13,457 nt of DNA. It comes from Myxococcales bacterium. Its GTDB lineage: Bacteria > Myxococcota > UBA796 > SXON01. Below the pieces are notes generated by a model that had not been told where the DNA came from, made no database searches, and saw only the letters and a program-made list of their open reading frames with translations. The translations under genes were made by a program, and so were the position numbers. Positions 8,601-13,457 of this stretch are shown here, piece by piece (positions within the stretch are counted from its first letter, which is position 1; each line of letters starts with the position of its first letter). The stretch is from assembly GCA_009692585.1 (NCBI GenBank), contig SHYX01000078.1, forward strand, positions 1 to 13,457. The letters run 5' to 3'.

Positions 8601-11405
8601 GTCCATCGCGCGCGCCTCTTCGTCTCGGAGGCCAAATGCTTCGGGGTCGAACGCGTACACCTGGTCGAGCGGGAAGAGCGCGCCACGCTCGCTCTTGAGG
8701 CCCGTGGTGTCCCAGCGGTCGATGCGATCTACTGCGCTCCGCCCCTCGCGGAGCAGTTCCCAGAGCGCATCGGGGGTGGCAGCGCCCGGAAAACGGACGG
8801 CGAGCGCCACGATGGCGAGCGGGTCGTCGGCGAGCGGCTGGAGCGTGGAGCCTCGGGCTGCCGGCGCGGGGGCGATGCGCCCGCCCAGCCTCCGGGCCAG
8901 CTCCCGCGGGGTGGTGCCCTCCAGCACCTCGTGGCCGAGCTCGCGGTCGAGCGCCTCCTCGAGCCGGGCGTGCACCTCCAACGCCCGGATCGAGCTGCCC
9001 CCCAGGTCGCGGAAGTCGTCGTCGGGCCCCACTTCGGCGAGCGGAAGCTCGAGGACCTCCGACCAGATCCGTCGGACCAACATGGTCCCGTCAGCGTCGC
9101 GACGCTCCTGCCACGCGTCGAAGATGGCAGACCGACGCAGCTTTCCACTCGTGGTCCGCAGCAGATCGCGTGGCGTCGCCGTGACGACGCGATCCGGCTC
9201 GAAGTCCAGGCGCAAGCGTAGGTGGCGGCGTACGAGGTCGAGGAGCGTGTCGCCCCTGTGCGCCTGGGCGACCGGGACCACCAACAGGACCCGCTCGTCC
9301 CCGAGCCCCAGCGCGACCGCGCGCACCCCGGGAACCTCCTGCGCGACACGCTCGACATCGTGTGCGTGAAACGTTTGTCCGTTCATCTCGAACGTGTCCT
9401 TCTGCCGGCCACACACGTACAACGCGCCGTCCCAGACAAAACCGAGATCGCCGGTGTCCAGCTCCGCCCACTGTCCGGGCTGGCCGTGGTAGCCGTCGGC
9501 TACCGAGCTACCGCTCACGATGATCGCACCGACCTCTCCGGCCCGCGATCCGACCCGTACACCGAGGCCAGGGAGGGGAGCGCCGACGCTCACCACCTCG
9601 ACGTAGTCTTCGTCGTCCGGGGCCGCTCGGACCACCCGAGCGCCGGGCTGGAGGCTCTCCCGCTCGACCCGCAGGCTGGTGGGCGGCCCGACCTGCATCG
9701 TGACGGCGAGCGTAGCTTCGGCCAGCCCGTACGCCGGACACAGTGCGCCGGGCGCCAGGCCGAGCGGGGCGAGGCGCTCGGCCACGGCGCGCAGGTAGCG
9801 GGCGTCGATGGGCTCGGCGCCGACCAGCACCGTGTGGAGCCGCGACAGGTCGACGTGGAAGGGCTCCGCGAGGAGCCCGTGGAGAGCGGACGCGGGCAGC
9901 CCCGTCACGGTGGCCCCGAACTCCTCGACCGCGCGGAGCCAGCCGGCGGGCGAGCGGAGCCAGGTGCGCGGGGGGGCGAGGAGCTGGTCGCAGGCGAGGA
10001 CCACGGGCGCGAGATGAAAGCCGATCAGCCCCATGTCGTGGGAGAGCGGAAGCCAGCTCGCGAACCGGTCGTCGGGGCGGCCCCGGGTCACGCTCATGGC
10101 GTGGATGTTCGCCAGGACCTGGCGGTGGGTCAGCCGGACACCCCGCGGTTGACCGAGGCTCCCGGAGCTGTACTGCAACAGGGCGAGGTCGTCCGCACCG
10201 ACGTGGATCTCCGTGCCGGTGCCGTCGAGATCCGCGATGTGGAGCACCTCGCGCCCGAGCTCGATGGCGTCGCTCATCGGAGCCTTCTGGTCGGTCAAGA
10301 GCGGCGCTTCCAGGTGGGCAGCGACGCGGAACAGTCGGCGGTGCGACTCGGAGTCTCGCCCACCGGTCGGCAGCGGCACCAAGGCGGGAATCAGGCCGCC
10401 GAGGAGGCAGGCCCACAGCGCCTCCACCGCGGCGGCGGGTTGGCCACAGACGATCACCACGGGGGCGCCGGGGCGGAGCCCGCGGGACTGCAAGCCTCCA
10501 AGCACGCGGAGGGCGCGGGCGTGCAGATCGGCGTAGGAGACGGTGGTGGTCGTGCGGCCGACAAACGAGATCGACCGTTGCGACGCTGCGCTCCGCAGGA
10601 AGGCGGCGGGGAGGGTGTCGTCGGAGGGACGCAGCGGGGGGCCGGACAAGCGGCTCCCGCGTCGACCGTGGAGCGTGGTGAGGTAGGGCGCGAACGCCCG
10701 CGTGCGGCTGAAGGCCCGGTGGGTGAGGATCTCGTCGAACAGGGGCAGGTCGCGCAGCCGCCGATCGCGGTCCGGAATGCCGAAGAAGGTGTCGATGTGG
10801 CGGTCGACGTAGAGCACGAAGGCTCGCGACAGCCTCTCGCGGGCCTTCGCGTCGAGCGGCGAAGCCGCGAGGAAGGCAGAATCGGTCAGGACGTGCTGCG
10901 TTTCCTCGCGGGCGTGCAGCCGGTGCGCCGCGAGCCACACTGGCTGGATGTCGCCGTCGCGGGCGAGCGCGTCGTACATCCAGACGGTCAGCTCCTCGAA
11001 GAACAGGCAGTGGAGCCAGAAGAGATGGCGGCGAACCGCCGGGTCTTCCACCGCCTGCACGCGCCGGAAGGTGTCGGGAGGCGCACCGCTGGAGACGGAG
11101 CGGTGGGCAGCGAGCCGCTCGAACATCTCGGCGTGGCGGGCCTCCTCCTCCAGCAGCAGGGCGACGCTTCGGCCACCCGGCGCCGCGACGTCCACCGGCT
11201 CGGCCTCGAGGAACGCGATCAGCTCGCGCTCGAGGCTGGCAAAAGCCGAGGCAATCCACGCGCCGTCGAGGTCGTTGTGGTCCAAGAGGCGCCGCAGCGT
11301 GGGCCCAACCTGCGCGCCCGGCTCGCCGAGCCTGTCCCAAGGAACGTCGTCCAGGGTGAAGCGGTAGTCGGACGCGCGCGCGTCCAGGCGTTCCAGTGGA
11401 GACAT
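5673..11405 (-). CDS. Diiron oxygenase-FAAL-ACP-KS-AT-DH-ACP type I polyketide synthase
   Basis: A 1910-residue multidomain synthase. Residues 1-250 are an AurF-like ferritin-fold diiron oxygenase with ExxH (Glu88/His91), Glu137, and HxxxExxH (His164, Glu168, His171). Residues 260-770 are a fatty acyl-AMP ligase with LLQYSSGSLGQPRGV (409-423), WLPLSHDMGLIG (451-462), YGLAEATLAV (559-568), TGDLGF (651-656) and Lys755 in TTSGKL. ACP1 is 772-842, with carrier Ser805 in LGGSS. The KS is about 858-1260 with Cys1010 (DTACSSS), His1145 and His1178. The AT is about 1283-1595 with Ser1368 (GHSGGE). The DH is about 1600-1815 with HxxxGxxxxP (His1608 to Pro1617) and Asp1746 (LLDSASQ). ACP2 is 1838-1910 with Ser1869 (LGVDSL). 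There is no KR, ER or thioesterase. It should activate a fatty acid, load it on ACP1, extend it once and dehydrate it. The ATG at 11405 is chosen because upstream in-frame sequence is degraded DNA of another gene. First gene of its operon. Confidence 0.93.
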   Translation of the reverse strand: MSPLERLDARASDYRFTLDDVPWDRLGEPGAQVGPTLRRLLDHNDLDGAWIASAFASLERELIAFLEAEPVDVAAPGGRSVALLLEEEARHAEMFERLAAHRSVSSGAPPDTFRRVQAVEDPAVRRHLFWLHCLFFEELTVWMYDALARDGDIQPVWLAAHRLHAREETQHVLTDSAFLAASPLDAKARERLSRAFVLYVDRHIDTFFGIPDRDRRLRDLPLFDEILTHRAFSRTRAFAPYLTTLHGRRGSRLSGPPLRPSDDTLPAAFLRSAASQRSISFVGRTTTTVSYADLHARALRVLGGLQSRGLRPGAPVVIVCGQPAAAVEALWACLLGGLIPALVPLPTGGRDSESHRRLFRVAAHLEAPLLTDQKAPMSDAIELGREVLHIADLDGTGTEIHVGADDLALLQYSSGSLGQPRGVRLTHRQVLANIHAMSVTRGRPDDRFASWLPLSHDMGLIGFHLAPVVLACDQLLAPPRTWLRSPAGWLRAVEEFGATVTGLPASALHGLLAEPFHVDLSRLHTVLVGAEPIDARYLRAVAERLAPLGLAPGALCPAYGLAEATLAVTMQVGPPTSLRVERESLQPGARVVRAAPDDEDYVEVVSVGAPLPGLGVRVGSRAGEVGAIIVSGSSVADGYHGQPGQWAELDTGDLGFVWDGALYVCGRQKDTFEMNGQTFHAHDVERVAQEVPGVRAVALGLGDERVLLVVPVAQAHRGDTLLDLVRRHLRLRLDFEPDRVVTATPRDLLRTTSGKLRRSAIFDAWQERRDADGTMLVRRIWSEVLELPLAEVGPDDDFRDLGGSSIRALEVHARLEEALDRELGHEVLEGTTPRELARRLGGRIAPAPAARGSTLQPLADDPLAIVALAVRFPGAATPDALWELLREGRSAVDRIDRWDTTGLKSERGALFPLDQVYAFDPEAFGLRDEEARAMDPQHRLALELAAEALQQAPPDTDRVGLYLACGDVEVGDRTRIGPHTLLGSLKNMVAGRIAGTFGLTGPALAVDTACSSSLVAVHLAARAVRGGECDLALAGGVQLLLTSQGFRSFEAAGLLSSTGESRPFDGAAAGLVPGEGGGILALTTLSRARRLGHRVLALFRGSAVTNDGGGLSSTAPSPDGQEAAIRAAWADARIEPTNAGYLEAHAAGTAIGDAVEATAAGRVFGTVPVASVKGNLGHTLAAAGIAGLARTVLSLQHGWLPPSGGLREPTGRIAWETSGLVPLLEGTPWSGRRLAGVSSFGLGGTNAHVVVAAADPVPPARAQDRLPRRLLAALAPLRPSRPAVALMLAGPGGQHAGMARALRDAVPAFADLLARCDALAGGDLLSGFDDDRCLEIEQAQRTTFALTWALGRWLLDLGLEPAVVFGHSGGELSAAVLAGVLTLEEGWALAAERGRLMARVPGGLVAVLGPLDAPPAGTWIAARNAPGQVVLAGTEGALGAAIARLGSERVRRLAVTCPAHSPLLESEADAYMRLASALPVRAPQLRLLSTRTGSPLHSSPAHWRDQLLGPVEFEATVRAAHAAGATLFVDVGPSSALAAAVRSTLGEIGAVSLLSRTDGSFAPTIRGLETLVACGALPRLAGLRAAPLRFQRRPLGVVPTPPPTPADHVVQGLSTLPAAALYDLALRLTGAEALERAIVLRPCPADATLVREGNELRAEGVGVLRFEVGQGGQRPAAVDLSALRARCPTLGSPRRVRETLGSAGMVLGPRLWALRSLVLGDDELLAELELPPGASVGHAIDHALLDSASQAASALGSRDVTWVGFGVERLVVHAPVHGGCLAWLRVRHRSADLAVVDLQLVGGDGCVLVAIEGMSARPASPRVRRSADLHDTRNLPPSTDVRTLVARRIGRDPASLSAHTPFSQLGVDSLAAVELAAQIEALVGRRLPVTLLFECPDLASLEARLAASAQ

Positions 11406-11483
11406 CCCGCCCGCCCGTATCCTGCGGGCGACCGGGCCGGTATGGCGGCTGTCAAGGACCGCCTCATCAGACCGTCGTCGGAC

Positions 11484-11497
11484 CGGCCAAACTGATC
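11484..11497. repeat. 14-base direct repeat, copy 1
   Basis: CGGCCAAACTGATC. An identical copy begins 112 bases further on (11596). It sits in the non-coding leader upstream of the synthase. It might be an operator, a remnant of a duplication or chance. Confidence 0.5.
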
Positions 11498-11595
11498 CGA
11501 TGATCCGGGTCCACGCGGTGGGGTCGATCCGGCGCGCGGCGGCGACCGATCGAGTCGTCGCGGTGATCGGGCGGCGCGCCACAGCTCCGCAGGGG

Positions 11596-11609
11596 CGGCC
11601 AAACTGATC
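11596..11609. repeat. 14-base direct repeat, copy 2
   Basis: Second exact copy of CGGCCAAACTGATC. A shorter related string (GCCAAACTGG) also occurs near 11757, inside the glycosyltransferase remnant. Confidence 0.5.
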
Positions 11610-11669
11610 GCGGCGACCCGATCCGGAGACCGGCACCCGGTGGCCTCGACGGCCTCGGTACCCCCTGCA

Positions 11670-12387
11670 GCAAAGTGTTCGATCGCCACGATTTTCACCA
11701 GCCAAGGTGTGGGGAACAGGGCCCCGAAGTAGGCCACTCGGGCCAGGTGGTACCCAGCCAAACTGGCGAGGATTGCAACGACAGCGGCCTCCGGCCGCCC
11801 GAAGCCTCGCGGATAGCGGGCCCGGAGCAGGACGCCGACGCCGAGCCACGCAGCACCCTCGGGCCGAGTCGAGGAGAACAAGGCAAGGATGGCGCAGCCT
11901 GCTTGCCCAAGCGCGACGCCCCGCGAAGAGGGTCGACCACCCTGCCAATCCGAGCAGCGTCGCCAGTGCCGTTTCAAGACCAGAGACGGACCAGTGCTCA
12001 AATGGCTGCCATGCAGCCACGAAGACCGCGAGCCAACCTCCCCCCCCCGAACCGTGGGCGTAGGAGCAACGCGATTGTCGTAATGGCAGCCACGAAAGAA
12101 AGCACGCGGGCAAACACCGAGAGGTCGAGCCCTGCCAAACAACAGAGCACCATGCACAGCAGATGCAGGGGGCTGAAGTACCCCTCCACTCGCACTCCAG
12201 TGTTCCACGCCACCTCGCCATGTTCCACCACGCGGTGGGCGTAGACCAACACGATGCAGGCGTCATCGATTTGGCCTGGGAGGTACGGTAGCGCGCCCCA
12301 GGCGAGGACTACGAATGCGAGCAGTCCGAGCATGAGTTGTGGCCCTCGCGAGCTGGGCGACGGCTCGCCCGAGGGGGATGCAGTCAC
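11670..12387 (-). pseudogene. GT-C type polytopic membrane glycosyltransferase remnant (frameshifted, 3'-truncated)
   Basis: Start of a membrane glycosyltransferase resembling bacterial arabinofuranosyltransferase (AftB-like)/ZomB-like GT-C proteins. These use a polyprenyl-phosphate sugar and have an acidic pair in the first periplasmic loop. From the GTG at 12387 there is a hydrophobic helix (about 19-35), then GQIDDACI with Asp41-Asp42, then an EHGEVAWNTGVRVEGYFSP segment typical of the family. After a run of nine G (12040-12048) the homologous text moves to another frame (WLAVFVAAWQPFEHWSVSG, then LETALATLL). Near 11895-11925 it moves again, to the third frame (STRPEGAAWLGVGVLL, then YHLARVAYFGALFPTPW). 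Family-like sequence fades after about 11670, so the C-terminal half is missing. The GTG overlaps the stop of the gene upstream (GTGA, 12384-12387), so the two were once coupled. An ATG at 12333 is an alternative start. At least two shifts plus truncation argue for a true pseudogene. Confidence 0.75.
12040..12048. repeat. Nine-base C/G homopolymer at a frameshift
   Basis: Nine C on the + strand, read as G9 in the glycosyltransferase remnant. Removing one G joins the N-terminal frame (LLLRPRFGGG) to the next family-like segment (GWLAVFVAAW). The tract is therefore the site of a frameshift, a possible phase-variable tract or a sequencing length error. Confidence 0.75.
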
Positions 12388-13213
12388 GACTCCGACCGGG
12401 ATCGAGTTCTGTACGCCTGCTCCGGATGGTTCGGGGACTCGGGGTGCGTGCGCTCCAACAGCCCGGCCTCGACCATCGGCGAGAGGTGTCGGTGCACCAG
12501 CATCTTCGGCGAGGTGACCGGCAGCACCCGCGCCAGCTGGTGCGGTGCCCACGCGCGCAGCGCGCAGAGGTCTGCGATCACCGGCCAGAGCCGCTCCTTG
12601 CGGGGACGCGCTCCAAGTTCGCGGATCGCCGCAGCAAGGGTCCGCGGTAGGCCGTCGGGGAGCAGCACGGGCTCGGTCGCGGGAATCGGGAACTGGTTGC
12701 GATCCGGGTCGAATTCCCCACGATCCGCCTCGGACTGGTTGCGATTCCCGCCGCCAGCCGCGGCCGCCCGCCCGAGCAACGTGTAGTAGCTCGCCGCCCC
12801 CCCCCGTGAAGCCCCAGAAGCTTCCGGTCGCGGAGCCTGCCGAGCATCCTGCTGGCCGCCAGCGTGTCCAACCCCGCCAGCTCGCGGAGCCGCCCGTTGT
12901 CGACCCGGCCGTGCCGATGCGCTTCCAGCAAAGCCCGGAACTCCTGCCTCGACAGGTCCTCCGATCCCAGGGACGACACCCACTCCCGATCCTCGATCGA
13001 GAGCGTCGGCGTGTTGCGCAACACCACGCGGAATGCACGCCGGTCCGATGTGAGCGTGGGCTGTGGAAGGAACAAGCCCTCCATCTCCGCGAACATGTGC
13101 GGGATGCCCTCGCCCTGGTCTCGGACCGCGCCGAGAAGGCGACCGGGCCGCCGGGGGCTGACGGGCGGCGCGAGATCCAGGAGGCGTAGGGGCGGGTTCG
13201 CGAGGGCGAGCAC
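12384..13213 (-). pseudogene. ATP-binding regulator with winged-helix C-terminus (5'-truncated, frameshifted)
   Basis: C-terminal part of a divergent-AAA/GHKL-like ATP-binding protein of the kind annotated as ATP-dependent DNA helicase RecG-related or transcriptional regulator. The first segment, readable from a GTG at 13213, has VRDQGEGIPHMFAEMEG (30-46), which matches the GEGI(P) ATP-lid region. It continues with RNTPTLSIEDREWVSSLG (66-83), then RHGRVDNGRLRELAGLDTL (100-118), a helix-turn-helix-like segment. At a run of nine G (12797-12805) the reading moves to a second frame, which continues AASYYTLLG and ends in a winged-helix-like tail (LWPVIADLCALRAW, then LVHRHLSPMVEAGLLER and QAYRT) with a stop at 12384. 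The N-terminal half with the main ATP-binding motifs is absent; upstream DNA shows no recognisable continuation in any frame. The end overlaps the glycosyltransferase start. Probably non-functional. Confidence 0.75.
12797..12805. repeat. Second nine-base C/G homopolymer at a frameshift
   Basis: Nine C on the + strand, G9 in the ATP-binding regulator remnant. Ten G (or seven) would join LLGLHGGG to AASYYTLLG in one frame. It is the same length as the tract at 12040, but the correction goes the other way. Confidence 0.75.
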
Positions 13214-13404
13214 GGACAGGGCGCGGGGCTGGAGGCCGGCGGCGTCGGCGGGGGCCCCCTGGGACGGCGTTCCAGGGTGGGCGCGCGGGTTTTTGAGGGG
13301 GTGCGCGGCTCATGGCCGGCCCCGGCGAAGTGTAGATTGCCCGGGTGTGCGCCAAACAAGAACGTTCATGCTTGATATCAGCCACAAAGACGATACTTCG
13401 CCGC
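13214..13404. other. Intergenic region upstream of the lipoprotein gene
   Basis: About 190 bases between the divergent regulator remnant and the lipoprotein start. From about 13330 the base composition falls clearly below that of the rest of the window, as expected for a promoter region (for example TAGATT near 13334, and TTGATA plus GATACT between 13373 and 13400). The TTGATA/GATACT pair is only about 14 bases apart, shorter than a usual sigma-70 spacer, so I do not call a specific promoter. Confidence 0.4.
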
Positions 13405-13457
13405 ATGAGCATACATCCCCTGCTCCTCCTCATCCTCTCCGCCTGCGCCGTCGAAAC
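13405..13457 (+). CDS. Putative lipoprotein, N-terminal fragment
   Basis: Only the first 17 codons are in the window. They read MSIHPLLLLILSACAVE: a short n-region, a leucine-rich hydrophobic core and the lipobox LSAC, with Cys14 as the expected lipidation site. This fits a bacterial lipoprotein signal peptide processed by signal peptidase II. It is divergent from the regulator remnant and preceded by lower-GC DNA. No Shine-Dalgarno site is obvious. Function cannot be judged from this fragment. It could be chance, but the composition and the exact lipobox make a real start likely. Confidence 0.65.
   Translation, partial: MSIHPLLLLILSACAVE

Larger units (their letters stand above)
11406..11669. 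other. Non-coding leader of the PKS operon
   Basis: About 265 bases between the synthase start and the last recognisable piece of the glycosyltransferase remnant. Frames across it are open, but the translations are Arg/Pro/Ala-rich and show no family features, so I read it as non-coding. The operon promoter should lie here or slightly upstream; I could not find a convincing -35/-10 pair. The stretch holds a 14-base direct repeat and about seven GATC sites between 11494 and 11634. A GGGCGGGCGGG run lies directly before the ATG, with AGGA some 15 bases upstream, so the ribosome binding site is not textbook. Confidence 0.5.

Noticed and set aside
11427..11455. A perfect TTGACA on the - strand (11455-11450) upstream of the synthase as a -35 box.
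   Set aside because: At the right spacing the -10 position reads GTCGCC, so there is no partner. The nearest -10-like string (GGATAC) is 27 bases away.
6042..11495. Two very long open frames on the + strand across the synthase.
   Set aside because: They are antisense to a protein with clear domains and motifs. Their translations are Arg/Gly/Glu-rich with no family features, as expected for the mirror of a high-GC gene.
11406..12266. In-frame open extension of the synthase N-terminus by nearly 290 residues.
   Set aside because: The extension translates parts of the glycosyltransferase remnant and low-complexity Arg/Pro sequence. The AurF-like domain begins right after the ATG at 11405.
1..13457. 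tRNA, rRNA, CRISPR arrays, insertion sequences, integrase or attachment sites.
   Set aside because: No matching structures, spaced repeats or transposase motifs were seen on either strand by eye.

Overview
The window is uniformly GC-rich. Genes are densely packed, with ATGA/GTGA stop-start overlaps. The right edge starts a lipoprotein signal peptide, so the host is probably a high-GC Gram-negative. Myxococcota or a relative is my best guess, from the long modular PKS and the accessory-gene style; the sequence does not prove it.

Layout. On the + strand, bases 1-2935 hold three translationally coupled genes: a SAM-dependent methyltransferase (5' end possibly outside the window), an Mpo1-like/DUF962 membrane protein, and a GH3-family acyl-acid amido synthetase. 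A second operon on the - strand converges on them across only 24 bases. Read from 11405 down to 2960, it encodes a 1910-residue multidomain synthase, an acyl-CoA dehydrogenase, a lipoyl-less E2-type acyltransferase and a short-chain dehydrogenase. The synthase order is AurF-type diiron oxygenase, fatty acyl-AMP ligase (FAAL), ACP, KS, AT, DH, ACP.

Upstream of the synthase (11406 to about 11670) is a short non-coding stretch with a 14-base direct repeat and clustered GATC sites. Beyond it, on the - strand, are two broken genes joined by a GTGA overlap: a GT-C type polytopic membrane glycosyltransferase and a divergent-AAA/GHKL-type ATP-binding regulator with a winged-helix C-terminus. Each is frameshifted at a run of nine G. 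At the right edge a new + strand gene begins with a lipoprotein signal peptide.

How it may work (inference). The FAAL would activate a free fatty acid as acyl-AMP and load it on the first ACP. The fused diiron domain could oxidise the acyl chain, or an amine/nitro group. KS and AT would add one extender unit. The synthase has a DH with its catalytic motif but no ketoreductase, enoyl reductase or thioesterase. The SDR could supply ketoreduction, the acyl-CoA dehydrogenase a redox step on the acyl chain, and the E2-like acyltransferase or the GH3 enzyme product transfer or amide formation. The methyltransferase and the Mpo1-like enzyme could tailor a lipid product. This combination, above all a diiron oxygenase fused to the N-terminus of a FAAL-PKS, is the most interesting content of the window. 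I do not recognise it as a characterised pathway.
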